Shown: piece by piece, positions 52,201 to 61,650 of the stretch
Layout: each line of letters opens with the position of its first letter
Numbering within the stretch: the first letter of the stretch is position 1
Assembly: GCA_947396885.1 (NCBI GenBank)
Contig: OX377203.1
Coordinates: 2,914,001 to 2,978,000, forward strand
DNA length: 64,000 nt
From: Heligmosomoides polygyrus polygyrus
Taxonomy: Eukaryota > Nematoda > Chromadorea > Rhabditida > Heligmosomidae
Direction of reading: 5' to 3'
Notes under the pieces: generated by a model
Database searches by the model: none
What the model was told of the DNA's origin: nothing
What the model saw: only the letters and a program-made list of their open reading frames with translations
Program-made: the position numbers and the translations under genes

Positions 52201-52380
52201 GCGATTTGCATGTTCCCCACGGGCGAGTCCAGTCGCTGCCGTCGCAGACAATGAACTTCGTGGCAGACGCGCTCCACGGAGAATGTTTGCTCGCCGCGAA
52301 CTCTTCAGCCGTGGGAGAATCTCGTTCTTGAAGCCAACTTGTTTTCCCCATATGGAGGTACTCATGAGTTGATTCTTCAT
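49271..52380 (-). CDS. Unrecognised conserved-looking gene, 3' three exons
   Basis: Exons on the minus strand: 52380-52221, 49729-49594, 49525-49271 (stop TGA). Joints keep phase with GT-AG introns (donors GTGGGG and GTAAGT; acceptors TCTCACAG and CTTCTAG). The visible product has about 183 residues: 'THEYLHMGKTSWLQERDSPT', 'KFIVCDGSDWTRP', then 'RRMLDKGLGHHFSTSMFDDP', a Pro/Ser/Thr-rich 'PPSRTPTPEDW', an acidic part 'LAADDDRCDDVSE', and a C-terminal coiled-coil-like 'YGMELQLQIEQLER' with 'RHLRERIEVENDLYRRQFVW'. I do not recognise the family. It is soluble and likely intracellular. The first exon needs an upstream exon to complete its opening codon, or translation starts at the Met near residue 10. 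The 5' end lies toward the divergent isomerase gene. A deleted mariner and two MITEs P sit in the long intron. Confidence 0.55.
50406..51069 (+). mobile_element. Internally deleted mariner (664 bp)
   Basis: Both ends and outer parts match the complete element at 35902-37184 almost base for base, with TA flanks. About 620 bases are missing between 'GAAGGTTCTTGGCG' and 'CGAAAGTGCC'. The N-terminal frame from 50592 is shifted after 'GDESLEEHEG', so it makes no transposase. Ends are complete, so it could still be moved in trans. The leader intron donor is GCGAGT here, GTGAGT in the full copy. Confidence 0.92.
51296..51412. repeat. Palindromic repeat with GGGGTATA motif, copy 2
   Basis: GTATGCGGGGTATAACGG pairs with CCGTTATACCCTGCATAC; flanks 'GGATTTGTCAACGATTAAA' and 'ATGATTATTGAGGAATCTGA' are also related. 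Counterpart of 5210-5410. Confidence 0.65.
51547..51690. mobile_element. Palindromic MITE, family P
   Basis: Ends GGGCCTGATCATACTTCGCG and the complement of GGGCCGTGTTCATACTTCCC. Arms continue as GACGGGAGCGATTGG / CAAATCGCTCCTGACG; the middle pair is GCAGGGC...GCCCTGC. Confidence 0.85.
52049..52166. mobile_element. Palindromic MITE P, variant
   Basis: TAGCGTTTATACTCCC at the left and GGGGAGTACCAGCG at the right; arms GTATAGTGGCGAA and TTCGCCACTATAC around GATCGCGTTGCTCGATC. It lies 55 bases from the splice donor of the minus-strand gene. Confidence 0.75.
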
Positions 52381-52674
52381 CTATATCGTACTTTAGAATC
52401 CCAGTATGTTCGTATGGTGCAAAATGGGCCCAGCGTATCCACTTGAACTTTTTTGGGTGCCTAGTTTCGTATTTCCTAACTAAAAACCACTTAGGAAGTC
52501 GAATTCTGGAGACAAATGATGGGTGATGCTCCGTTTCGACTCATCCACGTTCACTTCCTTCAGGCGTCATCTTCGGACGTCCTCCGTGATTGCACCAGAC
52601 ACAAAGAAGCGCGCGTGAAGGTTACGGTAGACCCAATGTCAACCGTCCGCTGCCTCCGTAGACAACCATAAACG

Positions 52675-53284
52675 GCGGATATCAGGAGCCGTATGCTCGT
52701 CTACCCCGAGTCTCCCCCGATGGGGGATCGGGGTGTGATGAGATATGCTGATATTGATTGATTCTCCCCCAACGGGGGAGCACGAGCATACGGCCCCAGG
52801 ACCGGCTCACCGTAACCACAGTGCGGGTCGCGCCGGGACTTTTGCTGTCTGCGCCCTCCTAGCTCAGAGATCGCCCGTCGGCGTCCACGCTGCGACGTCC
52901 GATCGATGTCTTGTGCGCCCGCGATGGGACCGTGTGCAAGTAGGTCGTGGTGCAGTAGGAAGAGGGTTTGCCTCATGCGAGGGATGTCGTAGGTTCGGTT
53001 CCCGGGCGCCGCGGCGTTCTTGCACCTCAGCTGGGTATCTGAGGTCTGGGAGGTTTCGACGTATAGACGACTTTGCGCGTTCCTTGCGCACTGTTTCAGC
53101 CGTATGCGCTTCGCCGCTCGAAGAACCCAGCCGCGAACTCCCTCTGAGCGAAGAAAGCAGTCTCCATACGAGCAGCTTGTATGGCACACACCCTGGAGTC
53201 CTTTCCCTAGCCTTGTTCTGCGATTGCACAATGGACTCTCACCCGATGCCTAAGGTTACGGTGAGCCGGTCCTGATATCCGCCA
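52675..53284 (+). mobile_element. SINE C module between inverted repeats GGCGGATATCAGGA
   Basis: GGCGGATATCAGGA at 52675 and TCCTGATATCCGCC at the right end form the outer pair; inner pairs are GCCGTATGCTCGT/ACGAGCATACGGC and ACCGGCTCACCGTAAC/GTTACGGTGAGCCGGT. Between 52846 and 53250 is a family C SINE: 'CTGTCTGCGCCCTCCTAGCT', GTCGTGGTGCAGTAGG (box A side), GTAGGTTCGGTTCCCG (box B side), body to 'CTGGAGTCCTTTCCC'. It occupies the intergenic region upstream of the isomerase gene. Confidence 0.7.
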
Positions 53285-53534
53285 TTTATAATCCTGTTGC
53301 CTCCGTGCTTGTCTGGACGGACCATGCACGAGCCATTAGAAGCTTTATAACTGTGGATAGATCTGAAACTCCAATGAGACTTAGAACTGACCGATTTCGT
53401 TCGATTTCACGAGCTCATTAAAGCGCCTAGTGCTCATCTGTTTCTTCCACTGCTATTATCTCTTTCAGAAAGCATTAGCTGTGTTTTCAAACGCGTATGT
53501 TGAGATTCGTGACCATATTCATCAATTTTTTGAG

Positions 53535-53542
53535 CCCTTCAG
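53535..53542 (+). promoter_or_regulatory. Probable trans-splice acceptor of the isomerase gene
   Basis: TTTTTTGAGCCCTTCAG ends at 53542, 8 bases before the ATG at 53551, and no upstream coding exon is needed. The polypyrimidine-AG placed this close to the start is typical for SL addition in nematodes. Confidence 0.5.
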
Positions 53543-53550
53543 GTCAGACG

Positions 53551-56500
53551 ATGCGGGTAGCCGTTAACCTGAATATGTTCCATCCGGAACTGCCTTTGCT
53601 TCAGAGGTGTTTTCGAACTTTTTGCTGTTTTGTCCACGGTCTAGTCAGTGTGAATTTGCAGATATAAAGCGGCTGCCACTGCCGGATTTCGTCTAGTGGA
53701 GGTCTCCTTACCGTATTCGGAGAAGGCGGAAGTCCTCAAGAGCACGGCAGATTCCCTCGGTCTGGCGCATTCCCTCATCAATGCACCTCCAGGCATGATT
53801 GTTTTCGCGGAAGTCTGACTAATTATGGTCCTTTAATTGAAGTTTATCAACTGTAAGATTCCAGCTCCTCTCTTCGTAAAACATGGACATGTTAAGTTGA
53901 AGTGTGTTAGTTTTTTTTTGTGTGCCGAACGAGCTTTTTATGGTGGAACATTATTCTGCGGCGTGATGTTTCGACAAGATCGTCTTCAGAGGCTTGAAGG
54001 TGGTGCAAGATAACGAAATGCTTTCTACCCCACCAAGCGGTCCCGACACCGTAGGGGGAATCTACAAAAATCTCAAATAAGGAGGGAAGACACTCACGAT
54101 AGCCGTCCACCACTCTAGTATGGTAAGTAGGGTGGATGAGACCTACCGCAGACGTTTATCGTTTGCAATGATACAACAGTCTGCTCGCCACCCTTCCATT
54201 CTACAGCTCGAATTTTGGTACTGGCGACAGGAAGTCATTTGTAATTGACAAATTCTAGTTGCTTTCGTCGCCGAAATATAGTTAAGACTGACATTTCGGC
54301 GAGGACAGCATTGGAGGCGTTTTGGATTTTTGCGAGAAATCCACAAATGAACGACCGCCAAGACCGTCCATCAAATACAAATGACTTCTTGCCGCCTGTA
54401 CGAAAATGCGAGCTGTAGAATGAAAGGGTGGCGAGCAGACCGTTGTATCACTGTAAATGATATACGTCTGCGGTAGGTCTCGTTCGCCCTACTTACCATA
54501 CTAGAGTGGTGGAAGCTATCGTGAGTGTCTTCCCTCTTTAAGTGAAATTTTTGTAGGTTTCCTCCTACGGTGTCGGAACCGCTAGGGCGGTTGAGGCGCT
54601 TGGTGGGGTAGAGTGCATTTCGTTATCTTGCACCACCTTCAGGCCTCTGAATACGACGATGTCGTCGAAACGTCAGGCAGCAGGATAAAGTTACACCATA
54701 AAGACCTCGTTCGGCACACAAAAAACTAACACACATTTATTAACAGTACTCTTGTCGAGCGGGTTTTGGACCACTGCCGTCAAAAAGATCAAAACTCCTG
54801 CGCCATTCGGGACTCGAATCCACAAATTCTGCTTTCCGGGCAGCGATGCTACACCTTACACCACCAGCGCTGTTTGAACGGAACATCCATGAAATCTTTC
54901 TGGCTAGCAATTTCATATCAGCACTCATCCTCGGTATCGAGATGAGACGGCCGCTGATATTAGCATCATGACAGGATCATGATAGGTAGTTGCTAACTAG
55001 AAACATAACGTGGATGTTCCACCCCATCGGACAGCTCTGGTGGTGTAAGGCGTAGTATTGCTGTCCGGGAAGCAGAAAGGGCAAGTTCGAGTCCAGCGCA
55101 AGACTTTTGATCGCTATGAAACATCCCTTTGATAACAGATGTTAAAGGATGTTAAAAGTGCAGTTTGAATAGACCCACCTTTCCAAAACCCGTGCTGGTC
55201 AATGGGAATAACGGATCTATCCTAGTCGGGAGGGGGGCATTAAAAATTATTCAACCAATTCACATCAATCTCACGGACCCCCCTTCAAGAGGACAAAATA
55301 GGACCTAAGAATAAGCAAACAAACAATTAAACGAACAGAAAATAAAAATCACCACGGTTGTAAAGACGCCTCGGCGAGCAAAGCGCAGTCAATCACACCT
55401 GACCGCCGCATGACACGTTCTAACATGTCGGATCTATCCTAGTGGGGGGAGGAGCACATAAAGCCGCACGCCGCGTGCTAACCTGACGTGTTATAACTGT
55501 GATCAATCGTAGTGAGGGGCGCATAATTTTGCTGTTTCCCACAGCGGCGAAGCTGAATGTAATTTTTTGTGAATTTTGTCAGCTTAGGCCGTATTTTTCC
55601 TATAAAAGCCGCTCCGTGAGTCCCAAGTCAGTTTGTGGATCTATCCTAGTCCGGGGGGGGGGGGGGCACATAACTAAAAGGTAGGTAACAAAATGAACTG
55701 GGACTTACCGAGCGGCTCCTAGGGAGCGAGCTGGAACCAAAAAGAAACCAAAAACGAACGAACAAACAAAAAAAATCGCCGCGGTTTTCAACCGTCTCGT
55801 CGGGCAACGACGGAATGGAGGCATGCCGCGTGCTGACCGTCCCCTGACATGTTATAACCGGGATCTAACATGGAGAATAGGGCGCATGAAGCCGCATGCC
55901 GCGTGCTGACCGCCGCCTGACATGTCATAACCAGGATCCAACATGGTGAGAAGGGCACCCAACTTTGCCGGCTTACAACCGCAACAAATGTAAGTTTTCG
56001 TCTTTTTCTTGTTTGGGGTCCTATGTTATTGTGTAGGAGCCGCTCGGTAAATCTCAAGTTGATTTGTTGCATATAATACTTTTTAGGTATGTGCCCCCTG
56101 GACTAGGATAGATCCCAATTTGTTACATGATTTTTAGATGTGCCCCCCCCCCCCGACTAAGACAGATCCGTAATAACATGTTTGCCCAGGTGAGCCAATG
56201 AATGATCATTAAGAATCTTCTCGAATGTTCTAGCGCGAAAATTGAAGCTATACTGACTGGGGTGGTTTTTTCGGTACGGGGACAACGAAGGAATGCTTCC
56301 ATTGAGACGGAACATCGCCTCTCACGAACGATGAATTGAAGAGGAATTCTAAATGAGACACAATATGAGAGATAACGTTGAACCGTGGGAGTTTGATCAG
56401 AAGTTCAGAAATCGAAGCAAGCCATTGAAAATCAATCACTGTAATCCTATTGATCTTATCTATTGTTAGCTTTGTCACAAATAGAGTGCGATGTCTTCAT

Positions 56501-59500
56501 ATGACGGTAGGGTTGCGGACTTCATTCAGAATCGTTGGTATTTCTGTCGTAATTGGATATTTAAAGTGTTGTAGGTGTACAAGTGTTTCTTCTAGTTCCA
56601 CTTCTAGTGTCCAGATGTCCACGTTGATTGTGAGTATGCGGTCGTTTAGCTGTGAATTTTGTATGTAATTTTAGCAGTTTTCTCGATTTCGCGTTGGGTC
56701 ACATTGGGCACCAATCAGTGGCATTCTAAACAAACCTGACAACTTGGGCAATTGAATAAGTGCCTGCTTGCCAGTCTTTGCCTACTAATGTAAAACGATT
56801 CTGACGAATGCACCCCTGAATGGTTACCGTATACCGGTTAGCGATGGAGCGCGGAAACTGTGATAGAAAGCTGTCTGCGCCCTCCTAGCTTAGAGATCGC
56901 GTGTTGGCATCCACGTTGACATTCGATCGATCTCTTGTGCGCCCGCGATGGCTCTCGTGACTCTCGTGACAAGCAGATCGTGGTGCAGTGGATAGTGGCG
57001 TGGCTTCATGCGAGCGAGGTGAGGGTTCGATTCTCCAGCGTTGTGGCATACTTGCGTTTCAGCTGACTACTTGGGATTTGAAGGGCTTTGACGTGCACGC
57101 AGTTATGAGACATTTTTGCGCATTTTTCCAGCCGTATGCGTTTCGTCGCTCGAAGAGCGCAGAACACAGCTACGAGTTCCCCTGGGCGACGAAAGCAGTT
57201 TCCACACGAGCAGCTTGGATGGCACACATCCTGGAGTACGTTCCCTACCCTTGACTCTCCCTGAGGGACGAAGGCAGTTTCTCCATGAGCAGCTTGCATG
57301 GCACATACACTGGAGTTCCTTTCCCTGCCTGGTTCTGCGCTTTAAGAGATCCGCATCCCCTGCGACGTGAGGTTGGCGTGTATATGCTAGGAATGAAAGA
57401 TTTCGCGCTCCATCGCCAACGCGCGCCTAAATGATACGGTAACCATTTGGGGGTGTGTTCGTCAGGATCGTGCTAGTGTCTTCTAATCAAGGAAAGATTA
57501 TCATTTAGGCGATTGGTCTCGAGGATTTCGTGGATTGGCTGCGCTGCCGACATGTAAGGCGGAGTTTCGGGAAAGCATCGACACCGCCATATACTACGCG
57601 AAGACGTTAAACTGCGACAAGTAGGTGGATTTCGAGCTCTTGTACAGTAATCTAGAAACTGGGTTCAGAATTGATTTTTGAGGAGCACTATTGCGTTGTT
57701 GAAGCGAACGAATGGTTGTTGAACTCATGCACTTCTTTTTATTCGAAGTTTTGGTGGAAGTCTGGGGTGGGGGGGGGGGGTGATCCATCGGATCTATCCT
57801 CGTCGGAGGATGTACCTTCAGAAAATCGAAACAAACGCGCACAGGATGCTCTCTTCCAGCTAGAAAACTGTGGAGAAAGGACCTCTCACAAGCCAAATCA
57901 CGGTTAAGTGTAATGTCGTCCTCTCATAGATTTCGCGATGAAACTTCTTTAGCGAAAACATTGATCCTGGCTAGATACGCATCGTGACTGTCGAGGACAC
58001 CTAGGCTTCCTGCGGTTAGGGTAAGGTTATCACTTATGAAGAGGGAACAGCATGGACCCCTCGCTTTAGATTTGCACTGATTTTCTTCTGTCGTGGAAAA
58101 TGTCGTTCTGTTTTTTTTTTCTGTTTCTCGCCGTAGCCAGCTGAATTTTTGGAAAAATTTTGTTCAACTACCGCTCAATTTCTTCGGCGAACTATAGTTG
58201 TCTTTGTTGTTGACTCTTGAAAGTGCCTGAGAGTAGAAACGTTTCTTACGCCATTTGCTGTGTAACCATCCTCAGATACTCGCAGCAGTCAGTTGTAATA
58301 GCAACTATACTCCACCAAAGAAATTAGCGTGCAGATGGACAGCATTTCTCCTGAAATTCAACGACATGTCTATTACGGGAGTTTGAGACGCATTTTCCGG
58401 CAAACTTTAACACATTTCAAACTTGCGCCCAAAGTGGCTAGTTCCACTGCTGATGAACTACCGCTCACCTACCGGTGTTGTCACACTTTATTTCTAATGC
58501 ACTTCTTTTACCACGATCATTTACGTTATTGCATTTGCACCACCTCCTGAAGTCCTGAATTCTCATTCCAACCAACCTTCTTGCTGCGCTCACAGCGACG
58601 CGTTTAGCGATCTTCCATCTTTCAGAAACGGTCTGGGAATGGTTGTAGTCTGGGGCGACGAACCACCCAAGCCCAACATACCTTAGGCGGGATTTATACT
58701 TCAGCCGTGTCTTTGCGCGGCACGGTGGCCAATATCGATTGGGCGTCATACACGATCGATATTGGTGGCTTTCAGAGTGCTGTATCGCCCGGCGACTGAA
58801 GTATAAATCGCGCATTGTTTAGAGTATACTAAGTTTTGGTATGTAATGTATTTCATAGGGGAAAACCTGAGGGAATAGAAGATTGTAAGGTTTGCAAGTG
58901 CGTTATCATTGGAAAGAACGGCGAAAGAGTTACATTATAGTTGAAAACGATGGTGGGTTCCAATTTAGACATCAAAAATTAGTGTGCTGCAATCAAAAGG
59001 CGAGGTCTGGACTCCATATAGGGATACTGTACTGTTGTTGGGTTGTTTGAGATCAAACTACAAAAGTTTCTTGACGACTATGACCTCTTTATAGTCCGCG
59101 ATGGAAGCAACAAGGGTAACTGGTCACCCGGGCGAAGAATACATATCGATTTTTGCTTAGCGATCTCTCGGGGCTAATCGATTCCTATATTTTCCACGAG
59201 CGACTCATTTGCTCCCGTCGCAAACTATGAGCAGACCCCTTGACTTTGATGCGGTGATTACGCCGTAAATTGCGCAACGGACGTCCTTGTAAGCCTCGAA
59301 AATTGTCTGTTATGAAAGCTAATCTTTGCCTTGAGCCGATTTTCGTTCTAGTCTCTCCTAGTAATGTTTAAACGCCTGGAAAATCTTGTGGTGCTCCTTA
59401 TACTACGCTTTGGGTTGGTTATGATCGTTGTGTTGTTTGAAGTGCCTACGGCTAGATAGACCTGCATTCAGAGTGCATGTTATGGCTGGTATACCCGGGA

Positions 59501-61446
59501 GGAACGAGACTGACTCGCACAAGGTGTTTTTAGAAAACGTGGCTTTTGCTGCTCAAAAATTAGGCCAGGTACTTCGTTCCTTTTTCTTGTTTACAGTTCG
59601 CAACGTCTAGGGTTTATAGTTAAGTCGCTGAGTAGCGCGGCAGTTTGATAGTCACCAACTATTTGTTATCTAAACGGCTTCGTTTCTGCCGCGACGAGCG
59701 GCGACTGGGTATAAACCCTGCGTAATTTCCCTCTGATGCTAAGGTTAATGTCTTTAGGCCAACATCATGTGCCTCATCGAGCCGATCAATCACTACACTG
59801 TACCCGGCTACTTCCTGTCCTCATATGAGCAAGGTTCTTCATAGGGTACTGAAAATGCTGTACGCTTCTAGACTCGAATCGGATGTTATTCATTGCAGCA
59901 AAGGCTGTCATCGATGAGGTGAAGTCGCCGAACCTGAAGATTCAGTATGTAAGTGAACTTCTATCTCAATAATTAATCAGTGAGGTGTAGTTTATACTTT
60001 GTCTCTATGTGGCGCGACATCGTAGAAGCGACAGATATTGATTAGATGGCATACTGGATCAATATTGCGTGTTTCACACGCTGAAGATTTTCCAAATCAA
60101 AACGAGCGAATCCCGAATTGGAGATCGGAGAAAACAATGTTTTCAAATAATTTTTTTTGCACAAGAAAGCTTTAATATGATTTTTTTTTTTTGAAAATGA
60201 AAATGCTTAGCATTCCCCAGTAGGGAAACACATTGTTTAAAATTTTATAAATTTTTTATTCTTTTTCAATGAAAAGTAATGATTTAGAACTTGTTCTAAA
60301 ATGCAGAAAAGCAGCATTGTTTTAGCGTATTAACAGAAAAGATCGCGCCATGCATTCACATAGATTATCGCGATTTTTGTTTGATTGATTGTTAAATGCT
60401 ACTTGTCTGAAAGAGCAGAGTGATTATATGCGTGTTTTTAAAAGATAGTTTTCATTGTACGTTGAGAAGTGTGTAACTCCAGGCAGGGAAACTTTCAATC
60501 AGAGGAAAATAGCGGCGTTCTGGACAGGCGCCTGGCGCAATCTCCTTTTTCAGCGCTACAAAAATGCAGCGTTTCTGCACTTTAGAACAAGTTTCAAACC
60601 GTTATTTTTTCTTGAGAAATAATTTTTTATAAAATTTTAAACATTGAGTTCACTTCCTGGGGCAGATGAATAAAGAGCTTTCCAGAAAATTGGTACCAAG
60701 TTTTTCTTAAACAAAGAATTATTCAAACTTTTCTGGAAAGTCGCTGGTCTAATGTGGAAAGAGCTCCTGTTGATTTGGAAGATGTTCAGTTTGGTTTTAG
60801 TTCATACTTCGCGACAACAGCGACACGTGGCCTATGCAAAACATGCATATCGATTAAAAGCGGTCGATCGCCGCCGAAATCTGTTCATACTCGAACGCTA
60901 TCGCTGTCGCATCGTTGCAGCTGTCGCAAAGTATGAACAGGACCTTAAAAACATCATACCTGCTTAGAAGAGTGTCCAATTTTACGTGAGAATGGTATAT
61001 TTGAATGAAAAGTGGAGAAATGAGAGTCACTGCTATCGGCCGTTCACTAATGCGGTTCTCGTTCTGTCGCGCGGCATGGTGTCTCAAGTATAAACCGTGC
61101 TGATACTAATCCTGCGCCAACTTGCAGGATGTCTTCCACGCGCAACAGATCTGCGGACAGATTTCGGCCACCATAAAGAAGTACAAGGACTTGATAGGTA
61201 AGTTCACTCGGTTCAGCCGTTCTCGCAGCAATGATCCCTTAGTAGCTCTTGTTTCCAGGCTACATACAGGTCGCACAAGTGCCTTCACGCGATGAGCCTC
61301 ATACAGCCGGCGAGATCGACTACAAGTACGTGTTCGGAGAGTTGAAGACCGCCAATCCGAACTGGACGATTGGACTTGAGCACAATTTCCACGAAGCCAA
61401 TGGAGTGCCTCTCGATTGGGTACAGAAGCTAGGTCTAAGCATGTAG
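53551..61446 (+). CDS. hyi: Hydroxypyruvate isomerase-like protein (8 exons, 259 aa)
   Basis: Exons: 53551-53606, 53662-53792, 57509-57620, 59472-59568, 59758-59833, 59899-59948, 61128-61197, 61259-61446; 780 nt, phase kept throughout. The product starts 'MRVAVNLNMFHPELPLLQRY' and continues 'AGFRLVEVSLPYSEK', 'INAPPGDWSRGFRGLAALP', 'VHVMAGIPGRNE', 'CLIEPINHYTVPGYFL', 'DVFHAQQICGQIS' and 'IQVAQVPSRDEPHTAGEIDY', 'WTIGLEHNFHEANGVPLDWV'. This is the xylose-isomerase-like TIM barrel of the Hyi family, which interconverts hydroxypyruvate and tartronate semialdehyde, probably in the cytosol. Glu140 and Glu238 fit the two catalytic Glu of the bacterial enzyme. Intron 2 uses CCAG|GCATGA, a GC donor; all others are GT-AG. 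Length is normal. The symbol follows the vertebrate name. Confidence 0.88.
53903..54734. mobile_element. Foldback element, 0.83 kb, in isomerase intron 2
   Basis: Ends TGTGTTAGTTTTTTTTTGTG and the complement of TGTGTTAGTTTTTTGTGTGC. Arms of about 340 bases pair closely (for example 'CTTGCACCACCTTCA' with 'TGAAGGTGGTGCAAG', and 'CTTACCATACTAGAGTGGTG' with its complement). The short centre (about 54250-54365) contains a second small hairpin around CGCCGAAAT/ATTTCGGCG. No coding capacity. Confidence 0.85.
54755..54875 (-). mobile_element. SINE family B
   Basis: The complement reads CAGCGCTGGTGGTGTAAGGT, ATCGCTGCCCGGAAAGCAGA and GGATTCGAGTCCCGAATGGC, ending 'GGAGTTTTGATCTTTTTGAC'. It directly follows the foldback. 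Confidence 0.75.
55022..55135 (+). mobile_element. SINE family B
   Basis: 'CTCTGGTGGTGTAAGGCGTA', 'GCTGTCCGGGAAGCAGAAAG', 'GCAAGTTCGAGTCCAGCG', 'AAGACTTTTGATCGC'. It faces the minus-strand copy at 54755-54875, with 'GAACGGAACATCCATGAAAT' and 'ATAACGTGGATGTTCCACCC' inverted between them. Confidence 0.7.
55190..56180. repeat. G-tract repeat cluster
   Basis: The word 'GGATCTATCCTAGT' followed by a G-rich tract and 'GCACATAA' occurs at 55213, 55432 and 55639; the complement occurs at about 56094 and 56143. The longest tracts are G14 at 55653-55666 and C12 at 56143-56154. Longer blocks ('GCCGCATGCCGCGTGCTGAC' with 'CTGACATGTTATAACCGGGA') repeat at 55455, 55820 and 55890. Inverted 'GAGCGGCTCCTA'/'TAGGAGCCGCTC' also occurs. 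It lies in isomerase intron 2. Confidence 0.75.
56250..56690 (-). pseudogene. LINE RT N-terminal fragment
   Basis: The minus strand encodes 'INRITVIDFQWLASISELLI', 'SHLEFLFNSSFVRGDVPSQW' and 'KHSFVVPVPKKPPQSV', the opening RT block of CR1/Jockey-type elements ('P..WK...V.P..KK'). An upstream, frame-shifted part lies in 56480-56680 ('LNDRILTINVDIWTLEVELE'). It is a short relic inside isomerase intron 2. Confidence 0.65.
56790..57475 (+). mobile_element. SINE C module between inverted repeats GACGAA.GCACCCC
   Basis: The outer pair 'GACGAATGCACCCCTGAATG' and 'CATTTGGGGGTGTGTTCGTC', then 'GTTACCGTAT'/'ATACGGTAAC' and 'GCGATGGAGCGCG'/'CGCGCTCCATCGC', enclose a family C SINE (about 56875-57345: 'GATCGTGGTGCAGTGGATAG', 'GAGGGTTCGATTCTCC'). 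The body holds a tandem duplication of about 80 bases around 'GAGCAGCTTGGATGGCACA'. It lies 30 bases upstream of exon 3 of the isomerase gene. Confidence 0.75.
57640..58680. other. Isomerase intron 3, mostly unassigned
   Basis: Contains G12 at 57769-57780 with 'GGATCTATCCTCGTCGG', the G-tract family again. Otherwise no gene; the frame 58815-58465 on the minus strand has no recognised motif and overlaps a MITE. Confidence 0.35.
58685..58814. mobile_element. Palindromic MITE, family P
   Basis: Ends GGCGGGATTTATACTTCAGC and the complement of GCGCGATTTATACTTCAGTC; core ATCGATTGGGCG and CGATCGATAT. Confidence 0.85.
59082..59241. mobile_element. Palindromic MITE, family P, diverged
   Basis: Ends GACCTCTTTATAGTCCGCGA and the complement of GGTCTGCTCATAGTTTGCGA; core ACATATCGATTTTTGC. 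Confidence 0.7.
59611..59719. mobile_element. Palindromic MITE P, variant
   Basis: AGGGTTTATAGTTAAGTCGC at the left and GCGACTGGGTATAAACCCT at the right. It sits 43 bases after exon 4 of the isomerase gene. Confidence 0.75.
60170..60670. mobile_element. Foldback repeat, about 0.5 kb
   Basis: The left arm 'ACATTGTTTAAAATTTTATA', 'GAACTTGTTCTAAAATGCAG', 'GATCGCGCCATG' pairs with the right arm 'GGCGCAATCTCC', 'CTGCACTTTAGAACAAGTTT', 'TATAAAATTTTAAACATTGA'. In isomerase intron 6. Confidence 0.7.
60671..61020 (+). repeat. Family D repeat interrupted by MITE P
   Basis: 'TTGGTACCAAGTTTTTCTTA' (60691), 'CTGGAAAGTCGCTGGTCTAA' and then, after the MITE, 'AAACATCATACCTGCTTAGA' and 'GTGTCCAATTTTACGTGA' follow the order of 62230-62390. 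Confidence 0.65.
60800..60944. mobile_element. Palindromic MITE P with readable TTA duplication
   Basis: Starts GTTCATACTTCGCGACAACA and ends with the complement of GGTCCTGTTCATACTTTGCG. Compared with the empty site in the family D copy near 62340, the insert is flanked by TTA on both sides. Confidence 0.8.
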
Positions 61447-61490
61447 TTTGCGTACGTGTGCATTGTATTAATATGTTCTATAAATGCAAA

Positions 61491-61496
61491 AATAAA
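61491..61496 (+). terminator. Poly(A) signal of the isomerase gene
   Basis: AATAAA 45 bases after the stop codon, in a T-rich context, the usual distance for a short nematode 3' untranslated region. Confidence 0.75.
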
Positions 61497-61650
61497 TTTT
61501 TATTCATAGACAGTAAGGTTCTCGAGTTTTTGAATTGTGTTGTGAAGGCGAGAACGACATAGGTGGTTCTATATGAAGACCTTGCTTTTACTACTGTTTT
61601 ACCATTAGTCTCGTGTTTGAACATCATGTTGTGAGCGGAATTCGAGTTTT

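Noticed and set aside
52701..53275. Two 176-codon overlapping frames on opposite strands
   Set aside because: Both run through the family C SINE and its inverted repeats; no protein family resemblance.
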